From Halictus rubicundus (taxonomy: Eukaryota; Arthropoda; Insecta; Hymenoptera; Halictidae), in contig NW_027488629.1 in assembly GCF_050948215.1 (NCBI RefSeq), forward strand, positions 744,001-808,000: 64,000 nucleotides of DNA. The letters run 5' to 3'. The position numbers were made by a program, and so were the translations under genes. Shown here piece by piece: positions 28,623 to 43,799 of this stretch. Within the stretch, counting starts at the first letter, position 1. Each line of letters begins with the position of its first letter. Under the pieces are notes generated by a model. It saw only the letters and a program-made list of their open reading frames with translations, was not told where the DNA came from and did no database searches.

Positions 28623-31600
28623 GATAGGATAGGATAGAGGATAGGATAGGATAGAGGATAGGTTAGGATAGAGAATAGGATAGGATAGAGGATAGGATAG
28701 GAAAGAGGATAGGATAGGATAGAGGATAGGTTAGGATAGAGGATAGGATAGGATAGAGGATAGGATAGCATAGAGGATAGGATAGGATAGAGGATAGGAG
28801 AGGATAGAGGATAGGTTAGGATAGAGGATAAAATAGGATAGAGGATAGGATAGGATAGAGGATAGGATAGAGGATTGGTTAGTATAAAGGATAGGAGAGG
28901 ATAGAGGATAGGATAGGATTGAGGATAGGATAGGATAGAGGATAGGATAGGATAGAGGATAGGATAGGATAGAGGATAGGATAGGATAGAGGATAGGATA
29001 GGGGATTGGATAGGATAGAGGACAGGAGACGATAGAGATTGGATAGGATAGAGGATAGGATAGGATTGGATAGAGGATAGGATAGGATAGAGGATAGGAT
29101 AGGATAGAGGATAGGATATGATAGAGGATAGGATAGGATAGAGGATAGGATAGGATAGAGGATAGGATAGGATAGAGGATAGGATAGAGGATAGGATAGA
29201 GGATTGGATAGGATAGCGGATAGGATATAATGGACTATAGGATAGGAATGAGGATAGGATAGGGTTGAGGATAGGATAGGATAGAGGATTGGATAGGATA
29301 GAGGATATGATAGGATAGCGGATGGGATATAATGGAGTATAGGTTAGGAATGAGGATAGGATAGGGTTCAGGAGAGGATAGGATAGAGAATAGGATAGGA
29401 TAGCGGATAGTATAGGATAGAGGATAGGATAATATAGAGGATAGCATAGGATAGAGGATAGGATAGGATAGAGGATAGGAGAGGATAGAGGATAGGATAG
29501 GATAGGATAGAGGATAGGATAGGATAGAGGATAGGATAGGATAGAGGATAGGATAGGATAGAGGATAGTATAGAGGATTGGTTGGTATAAAGGATAGGAG
29601 AGGATAGAGGATAGGATTGAGGATAGGATAGGATACAGGATAGGATAGGATACAGGATAGGATAGGATAGAGGATAGGATAGGATAGAGGATACGATATT
29701 ATAGAGGATAGGACAGGATAGAGGATTGGATAGGATAGAGGATAGGATAGGATACAGGATAGGATAGGATAGAGGATAGGATAGGATAGAGGACAGGATA
29801 GGGGATTGGATAGGATATAGGAAAGGAGACGATAGAGTTTGGATAGGATAGATGATATAATAGGAAAGAGGATAGGATATGATAGAGGATACGACATTAA
29901 AGAGGATAGGACAGGATAGAGGATAGGATAGGATAGAGGATAGGATAGGATAGAGGATAGGATAGAGGATAGGATAGGATAGAGGATAGGATAGACGATA
30001 GGATAGGATAGAGGATATGATAGAGGATAGGATAGAGGATTGGATAGGATAGAGGATATTATAGGATAGAGGATATGATACGATAGCGGATAGGATATAA
30101 TGGAGTATAGGATAGTAATGAGGATAGGATAGCGTTGAGGATAGGATAGGATAGAGGATTGGATAGCGTTGAGGATAGGATAGGATAGAGGGTAGTATAG
30201 GATAGAGGATAGGTTAGGATAGAGGATAGGATAGGATAGAGAATAGGATAGGATAGAGGATAGGATAGGATAGAGGATAGGATAGGATAGAGGATAGGAT
30301 AGAGGATAGGATAGAGGATAGGATAGGATAGAGGATAGGATAGAGGATTGGATAGGATAGAGGATAGGATAGAGGATTGGATAGGATAGAGGATTTTATA
30401 GGATAGAGGATATGATAGGATAGCGGATAGGATGTAATGGAGTATAGGATAGGAATGAGGATAGGATAGCGTTGAGGATAGGATAGGATAGAGGATAGGA
30501 TAGGATAGAGGATAGGTTAGGATAGAGAATAGGATAGGATAGAGGATAGGATAGGATAGAGGATAGGTTAGGATAGAGAATAGGATAGGATAGAGGATAG
30601 GATAGGAAAGAGGATAGGATATTATAGAGGATAGGTTAGGATAGAGGATAGGATAGGATAGAGGATAGGATAGCATAGAGGATAGGATAGGATAGAGGAT
30701 AGGAGAGGATAGAGGATAGGTTAGGATAGAGGATAAGATAGGATAGAGGATAGGATAGGATAGAGGATACGATAGAGGATTGGTTAGTATAAAGGATAGG
30801 AGAGGATAGAGGATAGGATAGGATTGAGGATAGGATAGGATAGAGGATAGGATAGGATATAGGATAGGATAGGATAGAGGATAGGATAGGATAGAGGATA
30901 GGATAGGGGATTGGATAGGATAGAGGACAGGAGACGATAGAAATTAGGATAGGGGATTGGATAGGATAGAGGAAAGGAGACGATAGAGATTGGATAGGAT
31001 AGATGATATTATAGGAAAGAGGATATGATAGGATAGCGGATAGGATATAATGGAGTATAGGATAGGAATGAGGATAGGATAGCGTTGAGGATAGGATAGG
31101 ATAGAGGATAGGATAGGATAGAGGATAGGTTAGGATAGAGGATAGGATAGGATAGAGGATAGGATAGGAAAGAGGATAGGATAGGATAGAGGATAGTTTA
31201 GGATAGAGGATAGGATAGGGGATTGGATAGGATAGAGGACAGGAGACGATAGATGATAAGATAGGGGATTGGATAGGTTAGGATAGAGGATAGGATAGGA
31301 TAGAGGATAGGATAGTATAGAGGATAGGATAGAGGATTGGTTAGTATAAAGGATAGGAGAGGATAGAGGATAGGATAGGATTGAGGATAGGATAGGATAG
31401 AGGATAGGATAGGATAGAGGATAGGCTAGGATAGAGGATAGGATAGGATAGAGGATAGGATAGGATAGAGGATAGGATAGGATAGAGCATAGGAGAGGAT
31501 AGAGGATAGGATAGGATAGAGGATGGGATAGGATAGAGTATAGAATAGGATAGAGCATAGGAGAGGATAGGATTGAGGGTAGGATAGGATAGAGGATAGG

Positions 31601-32819
31601 ATAGGATAGAGGATAGGATAGGGCATTGGATAGGATAGAGGACAGGAGACGATAGAAGATAGGATAGGGGATTGGATAGGATAGAGGAAAGGAGACGATA
31701 GAGATTGGATAGGATAGATGATATTATAGGAAAGAGGATAGGATATGATAGAGGATACGATATTATAGAGGATAGGACATGATAGAGGATAGGATAGGAT
31801 AGAGGATAGGATAGGATACAGGACAGGATAGGATAGAGGATAGGATAGGATAGAGGATAGGTTAGGATAGATGATAGGATAGGATAGAGGATAGGATAGG
31901 ATAGAGGATAGGATAGGATAGAGGATGGGATAGGATAGAGTATAGAATAGGATAGAGCATAGGATAGGATAGGATTGAGGGTAGGATAGGATAGAGGATA
32001 GGATAGGATAGAGTATAGAATAGGATAGAGCATAGGATAGGATAGGATTGAGGGCAGTATAGGATAGAGGATAGGATAGGATAGAGGATAGGATAGGGGA
32101 TTGGATAGGATAGAGGACAGGAGACGATAGAGGACAGGAGACGATAGAAGATAAGATAGGGGATTGGATAGGATAGAGGAAAGGAGACGATAGAGATTGG
32201 ATATGATAGAGGATATTATAGGATAGAGGATATGATAGGATAGCGGATAGGATATAATGGAGTATAGGATAGGAATGAGGATAGGATAGCGTTGAGGATA
32301 GGATAGGATAGAGGATAGGATAGGATAGAGGATAGGTTAGGATAGAGGATAGGATAGGATAGAGGATAGGATAGGATAGAGTATAGAATAGGATAGAGCA
32401 TAGGATAGGATAGGATTGAGGGCAGTATAGGATAGAGGATAGGATAGGGGATTGGATAGGATAGAGGTCAGGAGACGATAGATGATAAGATAGGGGATTG
32501 GATAGGATAGAGGATAGGATAGGATAGAGGATAGGATAGGGGATTGGATAGGATCGAGGATAGGAGACGATGGAGGATAGCATAGGATAGAGGATAGGAT
32601 AGGATAGAGCAGACGATAGAGGATAGGATAGGATAGAGGATAGGGTAGGGGATTGGATAGGATAGAGGATAGGATAGGGTAGATGATATTATAGGCAAGA
32701 GGATAGGATATGATAGAGGATACGATATTATAGAGGATAGGATAGGATAGAGAATAGGATACGATAGAGGATAGGTTAGGATAGAGTATAGGATAGGATA
32801 GAGGATAGGATAGGATAGA

Positions 32820-34770
32820 GGATAGGATAGGATAGAGGATAGGATAGGATAGAGGATAGGATAGGATAGGATAGAGGATAGGATAGGATAGGATGGAGGA
32901 TAGGATAGGATAGAGGATAGGATAGGATAGAGGATAGGATATGATAGAGGATAGGATAGGATAGAGGATAGGATAGGATAGAGGATAGGATAGGATAGCG
33001 GATAGGATATAATGGAGTATAGGTTAGGAATGAGGATAGGATAGGGTTCAGGAGAGGATAGGATAGAGAATAGGATAGGATAGCGGATAGTATAGGATAG
33101 AGGATAGGATAGGATAGAGGATAGCATAGGATAGAGGATAGGATAGGATAGAGGATAGGAGAGGATAGAGGATAGGATAGGATAGAGGATAGGATAGGAT
33201 AGAGGATAGGATAGGATAGAGGATAGAATAGGATAGAGGATAGGATAGGATAGGATAGAGGATAGGATAGGATAGAGGATAGGATGGAGGATTGGATAGG
33301 ATAGAGGAAAGGAGACGATAGAGATTGGATAGGATAGATGATATTATAGGAAAGAGGATAGGATATGATAGAGTATACGATATAATAGAGGATAGGACAG
33401 GATAGAGGATAGGATAGGATAGAGGATAGGATAGGATACAGGATAGGATAGGATAGAGGATAGGATAGGATAGAGGATAGGTTAGGATAGATGATAGGAT
33501 AGGATAGAGGATAGGATAGGATAGAGGATAGGATAGGATAGAGGATGGGATAGGATAGAGTATAGAATAGGATAGAGCATAGGATAGGATAGGATTGAGG
33601 GTAGGATAGGATAGAGGATAGGATAGGATAGAGGATAGGATAGGGGATTGGATAGCATAGAGGACAGGAGACGATAGAAGATAAGATAGGGGATTGGATA
33701 GGATGGAGGAAAGGAGACGATAGAGATTGGATAGGATAGATGATATTATAGGAAAGAGTATAGGATATGATAGAGGATACGATATTATAGAGGATAGGAC
33801 AGGATAGACGATAGGATAGGATAGAGGATAGGATAGGATAGGATAGAGGATAGGATAGGATAGGATGGAGGATAGGATAGGATAGAGGATAGGATAGGAT
33901 AGAGGATAGGATATGATAGAGGATAGGATAGGATAGAGGATAGGATAGGATAGAGGATAGGATAGGATAGCGGATAGGATATAATGGAGTATAGGTTAGG
34001 AATGAGGATAGGATAGGGTTCAGGAGAGGATAGGATAGAGAATAGGATAGGATAGCGGATAGTATAGGATAGAGGATAGGATAGGATAGAGGATAGCATA
34101 GGATAGAGGATAGGATAGGATAGAGGATAGGAGAGGATAGAGGATAGGATAGGATAGAGGATAGGATAGGATAGAGGATAGGATAGGATAGAGGATAGAA
34201 TAGGATAGAGGATAGGATAGGATAGGATAGAGGATAGGATAGGATAGAGGATAGGATGGAGGATTGGATAGGATAGAGGAAAGGAGACGATAGAGATTGG
34301 ATAGGATAGATGATATTATAGGAAAGAGGATAGGATATGATAGAGTATACGATATAATAGAGGATAATACAGGATAGAGGATAGGATAGGATAGAGGATA
34401 GGATAGGATACAGGATAGGATAGGATAGAGGATAGGATAGGATAGAGGATAGGTTAGGATAGATGATAGGATAGGATAGAGGATAGGATAGGATAGAGGA
34501 TAGGATAGGATAGAGGATGGGATAGGATAGAGTATAGAATAGGATAGAGCATAGGATAGGATAGGATTGAGGGTAGGATAGGATAGAGGATAGGATAGGA
34601 TAGAGGATAGGATAGGGGATTGGATAGCATAGAGGACAGGAGACGATAGAAGATAAGATAGGGGATTGGATAGGATGGAGGAAAGGAGACGATAGAGATT
34701 GGATAAGATAGATGATATAATAGGAAAGAGGATAGGATATGATAGAGGATACGATTTTATAGAGGATAGG
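32820..34770. repeat. 972-bp tandem pair
   Basis: Blocks at 33001 and 33973, 33301 and 34273, and 33651 and 34623 are each 972 bp apart. A few base differences separate the copies (for example GAAAGAGTATAGG near 33751 versus GAAAGAGGATAGG near 34723). Confidence 0.8.
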
Positions 34771-35349
34771 ACAGGATAGAGGATAGGATAGGATAGAGGA
34801 TAGGATAGGAAACAGGATAGGATAGGATAGAGGATAGGATAGGATAGAGGATAGGTTAGGATAGAGGATAGGATAGGATAGAGGATAGGATAGGATAGAG
34901 GATAGGATAGGATAGAGGATAGGATAGGATAGAGGATAGGATAGGATACAGGATAGGATAGGATAGAGGATAGGATAGAGGATAGGATAGAGGATTGGAT
35001 AGGATAGAGGATATGATAGGATAGCGGATAGGATATAATGGACTATAGGATAGGAATGAGGATAGGATAGGGTTGAGGATAGGATAGGATAGAGGATAGG
35101 ATAGAGGATAGGATAGAGGATTGGATAGGATAGAGGATGGGATAGGATAGAGGATAAGATAGGATAGAGGATAGGATAGGATAGAGGATAGGATAGAGGA
35201 TTGGTTAGTATAAAGGATAGGAGAGGATAGGATAGGATTGAGGATAGGATAGGATAGAGGATAGGATAGGATAGAGGATAGGATAGGATAGAGGATAGGA
35301 TAGGATAGAGGATAGGATAGGATAGAGGATAGGATAGGATAGAGGATAG

Positions 35350-38300
35350 GATAGGTTATTGGATAGGATAGAGGACAGGAGGCGATAGAAGATAGGATAG
35401 GGGATTGGATAGGATAGAGGAAAGGAGACGATAGAGATTGGATAGGATAGATGATATTATAGGAAAGAGTATAGGATATGATAGAGGATACGATATTATA
35501 GAGGATAGGACAGGATAGACGATAGGATAGGATAGAGGATAGGATAGGATACAGGATAGGATAGGATAGAGGATAGGATAGGATAGAGGATAGGTTAGGA
35601 TAGAGGATAGGATAGGATAGAGGATAGGATAGGATAGAGGATAGGTAAGGATAGAGGATAGGATAGGATAGAGGATAGGATAGGATAGAGGATAGGATAG
35701 AGGATAGGATAGAGGATTGGATAGGATAGAGGATATGATAGGATAGCGGATAGGATATAATGGACTATAGGATAGGAATGAGGATAGGATAGGGTTGAGG
35801 ATAGGATAGGATAGAGGATAGGATAGAGGATAGGATAGAGGATTGGATAGGATAGGGGATGGGATAGGATAGAGGATAAGATAGGATAGAGGATAGGATA
35901 GGATAGAGGATAGGATAGAGGATTGGTTAGTATAAAGGATAGGAGAGGATGGGATAGGATTGAGGATAGGATAGGATAGAGGATAGGATAGGATAGAGGA
36001 TAGGATAGGATAGAGGATAGGATAGGATAGAGGATAGGATAGGATAGAGGATAGGATAGGATAGAGGAAAGGATAGGATAGAGGATAGGATAGGATAGAG
36101 GATAGGATAGGATAGATGATATTATAGGAAAGAGGATAGGATACGATAGAGGATACGATATTATAGAGGATAGGATAGGATAGAGTATCGGATAGGATAG
36201 GACAGAGGATAGGATAGGGGATTGGATAGGATAGAGGACAGGAGACGATAGAGGATAGTATAGGATAGAGGATAGGATAGGATAGAGAATAGGATAGGAT
36301 AGATGATATTACAGGCAAGAGGATAGAATATGATAGAGGATACGATATTACAGAGGATAGGATAGGATAGAGGATAGGATAGGATAGAGGATAGGATAGG
36401 ATAGAGGATAGGATAGGATAGAGGATAGGATAGGATAGAGGATAGGATAGGATAGGATAGAGGATAGGATAGGATAGAGGATAGGATAGGATAGAGGATA
36501 GGATAGAGGATAGGATAGAAGACAGGATAGAGGATTGGCTAGGATAGCGGATAGGATATAATGGACTATAGGATAGGAATGAGGATAGGATAGGGTTGAG
36601 GATAGGATAGGATAGAGGATAGGATAGAGGATTGGATAGGATAGAGGATATGATAGGATAGCGGATAGGATATTATGGAGTATAGGTTAGGAATGAGGAT
36701 AGGATAGGGTTCAGGAGAGGATAGGATAGAGAATAGGATAGGATAGCGGATAGTATAGGATAGAGGATAGGATAGGATAGAGGATAGCATAGGATAGAGG
36801 ATAGGATAGCATGGAGGATAGGATAGAGGATTGGTTAGTATAATGGATAGGAGAGGATAGAGGATAGGATAGGATTGAGGATAGGATAGGATAGAGGATA
36901 GGATAGGATAGAGGATAGGATAGGATAGAGCATAGGATAGGATAGGATTGAGGGTAGGATAGGATAGAGGATAGGATAAGGGATTGGATAGGATAGATGA
37001 CAGGAGACGATAGCAGATAGGATAGGGGATTGGATAGGATAGAGGATGGGATAGGATAGAGGATAGGATAGGATAGTGGAAAGGATAGGATAGAGGATAG
37101 GATAGGATAGAGGATAGGATAGGATAGATGATATTATAGGAAAGAGGATAGGATACGATAGAGGATACGATATTATAGAGGATAGGATAGGATAGAGTAT
37201 CGGATAGGATAGGACAGAGGATAGGATAGGGGATTGGATAGGATAGAGGACAGGAGACGATAGAGGATAGTATAGGATAGAGGATAGGATAGGATAGAGA
37301 ATAGGATAGGATAGATGATATTACAGGCAAGAGGATAGAATATGATAGAGGATACGATATTACAGAGGATAGGATAGGATAGAGGATAGGATAGGATAGA
37401 GGATAGGATAGGATAGAGGATAGGATCGGATAGAGGATAGGATAGGATAGTGGATAGGATAGGATAGAGGATAGGATAGGGGATTGGATAGGATAGAGGA
37501 TAGGAGACGATGGAGGATAGGATAGGATGTAGGATTGGATAGGATAGAGGATAGGATACGATACAGGATAGGGTATGGGATTGGATAGGATAGAGGATAG
37601 GAGACGATGGAGGATAGGATAGGATAGAGGACAGGATAGGATAGAGGATAGGATAGAGGATTGGTTAGTATAAAGGATAGGAGAGGATAGAGGATAGGAT
37701 AGGATTGAGGATAGGACAGTATAGAGGATAGGATAGGATAGAGGATAGGATAGGATAGAGGATAGGATAGGATAGAGGATAGGATAGGATAGAGGATAGG
37801 ATAGGATAGAGGATAGGATAGGATAGGATAGAGGATAGGATAGGATAGAGGATAGGATAGGATAGAGTATAGAATAGGAAAGAGCATAGGATAGGATAGG
37901 ATTGAGGATAGGATAGGATAGAGGATAGGATAGGATAGAGGATAGGATAGGGGATTGGATAGGATAGAGGACAGGAGACGATAGAAGATAAGATGGGGGA
38001 TTGGATAGGATAGAGGGCAGGAGACGATACAGGATAAGATTGGGGATTTGCTAGGATAGATGACAGGGGACGATAGAGATTGGATAGGATAGATGATATT
38101 ATAGCAAAGAGGATAGGATATGATAGAGGATAGGATATAGGAATGGATAGGACAGAGGATAGGATAGCATAGCGGATAGGATAGGATGTAGGATTGGATA
38201 GGATAGAGGATAGGATACGATAGAGGATAGGATAGGATAGAGGATAGGATAGGATAGGATTGAGGGTAGGATAGGATAGAGGATAGGATAGGATAGAGGA

Positions 38301-41300
38301 TAGGATAGGGGATTGGATAGCATAGAGGACAGGAGACGATAGAAGATAAGATAGGGGATTGGATAGGATGGAGGAAAGGAGACGATAGAGATTGGATAAG
38401 ATAGATGATATAATAGGAAAGAGGATAGGATATGATAGAGGATACGATATTATAGAGGATAGGACAGGATAGAGGATAGGATAGGATAGAGGATAGGATA
38501 GGATACAGGATAGGATAGGATAGAGGATAGTATAGGATAGAGGATAGGTTAGGATAGAGGATAGGATAGGATAGAGGATAGGATAGGATAGAGGATAGGA
38601 TAGGATAGAGGATAGGATAGGATAGAGGATAGGATAGGATAGAGGATAGGATAGGATAGAGGATAGGATAGAGGATAGGATAGAGGATTGGATAGGATAG
38701 AGGATATGATAGGATAGCGGATAGGATATAATGGACTATAGGATAGGAATGAGGATAGGATAGGGTTGAGGATAGGATAGGATAGAGGATAGGATAGAGG
38801 ATAGGATAGAGGATTGGATAGGATAGAGGATGGGATAGGATAGAGGATAAGATAGGATAGAGGATAGGATAGGATAGAGGATAGGATAGAGGATTGGTTA
38901 GTATAAAGGATAGGAGAGGATAGGATAGGATTGAGGATAGGATAGGATAGAGGATAGGATAGGATAGAGGAAAGGATAGGATAGAGGATAGGATAGGATA
39001 GAGGATAGGATAGGATAGATGATATTATAGGAAAGAGGATAGGATACGATAGAGGATACGATATTATAGAGGATAGGATAGGATAGAGTATCGGATAGGA
39101 TAGGACAGAGGATAGGATAGGGGATTGGATAGGATAGAGGACAGGAGACGATAGAGGATAGTATAGGATAGAGGATAGGATAGGATAGAGAATAGGATAG
39201 GATAGATGATATTACAGGCAAGAGGATAGAATATGATAGAGGATACGATATTACAGAGGATAGGATAGGATAGAGGATAGGATAGGATAGAGGATAGGAT
39301 AGGATAGAGGATAGGATCGGATAGAGGATAGGATAGGATAGAGGATAGGATAGGATAGAGGATAGGATAGGGGATTGGATAGGATAGAGGATATGATAGG
39401 ATAGCGGATAGGATATTATGGAGTATAGGTTAGGAATGAGGATAGGATAGGGTTCAGGAGAGGATAGGATAGAGAATAGGATAGGATAGCGGATAGTATA
39501 GGATAGAGGATAGGATAGGATAGAGGATAGCATAGGATAGAGGATAGGATAGGATAGAGGATAGGAGAGGATAGAGGATAGGATAGTATAGAGGATAGGA
39601 TAGGATAGAGGATAGGATAGGATAGAGGATAGGATAGGATAGAGGATATGATAGGATAGCGGATAGGATATTATGGAGTATAGGTTAGGAATGAGGATAG
39701 GATAGGGTTCAGGAGAGGATAGGATAGAGAATACGATAGGATAGCGGATAGTATAGGATAGAGGATAGGATAGGATAGAGGATAGCATAGGATAGAGGAT
39801 AGGATAGGATAGAGGATAGGAGAGGATAGAGGATAGGATAGGATAGAGGATAGGATAGGATAGAGGATAGGATAGGATAGAGGATAGGATAGGATAGAGG
39901 ATGGGATAGGATAGAGGATAGGATAGGATAGAGGATAGGATAGGATAGAGGATAGGATAGGATAGAGGATAGGATAGGATAGGATAGAGGATAGGATAGG
40001 ATAGAGGATAGGATAGGATAGAGGATAGGATAGAGGATAGGATAGAAGATAGGATAGAGGATTGGATAGGATAGCGGATAGGATATAATGGACTATAGGA
40101 TAGGAATGAGGATAGGATAGGGTTGAGGATAGGATAGGATAGAGGATAGGATAGAGGATTGGATAGGATAGAGGATAGGATAGGATAGAGGATAGGATAG
40201 GATAGAGGATAGGATAGTATAGAGGATAAGATAGGATGGAGGATAGGATAGGATAGAGGATAGGATAGGATAGAGGATAGGATAGGATAGAGGATGGGAT
40301 AGGATAGAGTATAGAATAGGATAAAGCATAGGATAGGATAGGATTGAGGGTAGGATAGGATAGAGGATAGGATAGGATAGAGGATAGGATAGAGGATAGG
40401 ATAGGCTAGAGGATAGTGTCAGATAGAGGATAGGATAGGATAGAGGATAGGATAGGATAGAGGATAGGATAGGATAGAGGATAGGATAGGATAGAGGAAA
40501 GGATAGGATAGAGGATAGGATAGGATAGAGGATAGGATAGGATAGATGATATTATAGGAAAGAGGATAGGATACGATAGAGGATACGATATTATAGAGGA
40601 TAGGATAGGATAGAGTATCGGATAGGATAGGACAGAGGATAGGATAGGGGATTGGATAGTATAGAGGACAGGAGAAGATAGAGGATAGTATAGGATAGAG
40701 GATAGGATAGGATAGAGAATAGGATAGGATAGATGATATTACAGGCAAGAGGATAGAATATGATAGAGGATACGATATTACAGAGGATAGGATAGATGAT
40801 ATTACAGGCAAGAGGATAGAATATCATAGAGGATACGATATTACAGAGGATAGGATAGGATAGAGGATAGAATAGGATAGAGGATAGGATCGGATAGAGG
40901 ATAGGATAGGATAGAGGATAGGATAGGATAGAGGATAGGATAGGGGATTGGATAGGATAGAGGATAGGATACGATGGAGGATAGGATAGGATGTAGGATT
41001 GGATAGGATAGAGGACAGGATAGGATAGAGGATAGGATAGAGGATTGGTTAGTATAAAGGATAGGAGAGGATAGAGGATAGGATAGGATTGAGGATAGGA
41101 CAGGATAGAGGATAGGATAGGATAGAGGATAGGATAGGATAGAGGATAGGATAGGATAGAGGATAGGATAGGATAGAGGATAGGATAGGATAGAGGATAG
41201 GATAGGATAGAGGATAGGATAGGATAGAGTATAGAATAGGAAAGAGCATAGGATAGGATAGGATTGAGGATAGGATAGGATAGAGGATAGGACAGGATAG

Positions 41301-43540
41301 AGGATAGGATAGGGGATTGGATAGGATAGAGGACAGGAGACGATAGAAGATAAGATAGGGGATTGGATAGGATAGAGGACAGGAGACGATAGAAGATAAG
41401 ATAGGGGATTGGATAGGATAGAGGACAGGAGACGATAGCAGATAAGATAGGGGATTGGATAGGATAGAGGAAAGGAGACGATAGAGATTGGATAGGATAG
41501 ATGATATTATAGGATAGAGGATAGGATATGATAGAGGATACGATATTATAGAGGACAGGACAGGATAGAGGATAGGATAGGATAGAGGATAGGATAGGAT
41601 AGAGGATAGGATAGGATAGAGACGATGGAGGATAGGATAGGTTGTAGGATTGGATAGGATAGAATATAGGATAGGATAGAGGATAGGGTAGGGGATTGGA
41701 TAGGATAGAGGATAGGAGACGATGGAGGATAGGATAGGATAGAGGATAGGTTAGGATAGAGGATAGGATAGGATAGAGGATAGGATAGGATAGAGGATAG
41801 GATAGGATAGAGGATAGGATAGAGGATAGGATAGGATAGAGGATAGGATAGAGGATAGGATAGAGGATTGGATAGGATAGAGGATATTATAGGATAGAGG
41901 ATATGATAGGATAGCGGATAGGATAGGATAGAGGATAGGATAGGATAGGATAGAGGATAGGATAGAGGATAGGCTAGAGGATTGGATTGGATAGAGGATA
42001 TTATAGGATAGAGGATATGATACGATAGCGGATAGGATATAATGGAGTATAGGATAGTAATGAGGATAGGATAGCGTTGAGGATAGGATAGGATAGAGGA
42101 TAGGATAGGATAGAGGATAGGTTAGGATAGAGGATAGGATAGGATAGAGGATAGATGATATTATAGGATAGAGGATAGAATATGATAGAGGTTACGATAT
42201 TATAGAGGATACGATAGGATAGAGGATAGGATAGGGGATTCGATAGGATAGAGGACAGGACACGATAGAGGATAAGATAGGGGATTTGATAGAATAGAGG
42301 ACAGGAGACGATAGAGAATAGGATATGATAGAGGATAGGATCGGATAGAGGATAGGATAGGATAGAGGATAGGATAGGGGATTGGATAGGATAGAGGATA
42401 GGAGACGATGTTGGATAGGATAGGATGTAGGATTGGATAGGATAGAGGATAGGGTAGGGGATTGGATAGCATAGAGGATAGGTGACGATGGAGGATAGGA
42501 TAGGAGAGAGGATAGGATAGGATAGAGGATAGGATAGCAAAGCGGATAGTATAGGATAGGATAGAGGATAGGATAGCAAAGCGGATAGGATAGGATGTAG
42601 GATTGGATAGGATAGAGGATAGGATAGGATAGAGGATAGGATAGGATAGATGATATTATAGGATAGAGGATAGAATATGATAGAGGATACGATATTATAC
42701 AGGATACGATAGGATAGAGGATTGGATAGGGGATTGGATAGGATAGAGGATAGGAGACGATAGAGGATAGGATAGGATAGAGGATAGGATAGGATAGAGA
42801 ATAGGATAGGATAGATGATATTATAGGCAAGAGGATAGGATATGATAGAGGATACGATATTATAGAGGATAGGATAGGATAGAGGATAGGATAGGCTAGA
42901 GGATAGGATCAGATAGAGGATAGGATAAGATAGAGGATAGGATAGGATAGAGGATAGGATAGGATAGAGGATAGGATAGGATAGAGGATAGGGTAGGATA
43001 GAGGATAGGATAGGATAGGATAGAGGATAGGATAGGATAGATGATATTATAGGAAAGAGGATAGGATACGATAGAGGATACGATATTATAGAGAATAGGA
43101 TAGGATAGAGTATCGGATAGGATAGGACAGAGGATAGGATAGGGGATTGGATAGGATAGAGGACAGGAGACGATAGAGGATAGTATAGGATAGAGGATAG
43201 GATAGGATAGAGAATAGGATAGGATAGATGATATTACAGGCAAGAGGATAGAATATGATATAGAATACGATATTATAGAGGATAGGATAGGATAGAGGAT
43301 AGGATAGGATAGAGGATAGGATAGGATAGAGGATAGGGTAGGGGATTGGATAGGATAGAGGATAGGAGACGATGGAGGATAGGATAGGATAGAGGATATG
43401 ATAGGATAGAGGATAGGATAGAGGATTGGTTAGTATAAAGGATAGGATAGGATAGAGGATAGGATAGGATAGAGGATAGGATAGAGGATAGAGGATAGGA
43501 TAGAGGATAGGATAGAGGATAGGATAGGATAGAGGATAGG
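35350..43540. repeat. Heterogeneous array segment with a five-copy marker block
   Basis: The rare string GAGTATCGGATAGGATAGG occurs at 36183, 37195, 39086, 40613 and 43108 (spacings 1012, 1891, 1527, 2495). Each copy sits in a longer shared block with GATATTACAGGCAAGAGG. The irregular spacing indicates repeated unequal exchange with later deletions rather than a uniform higher-order unit. No unique sequence is present. Confidence 0.7.
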
Positions 43541-43799
43541 ATAGAGGATTGGATAGGATAGAGGATATTATAGGATAGAGGATATGATAGGATAGCGGAT
43601 AGGATATAATGGAGTATAGGATAGGAATGAGGATAGGATAGCGTTGAGGATAGGATAGGATACAGGATAGGATAGGATAGAGGATAGGTTAGGATAGAGG
43701 ATAGGATAGGATAGAGGATAATATAGGATAGAGGATAGGATAGGACAGAGGATAGGTTAGGATAGAGGATAGGATAGGATAGAGGATAGGATAGGATAG

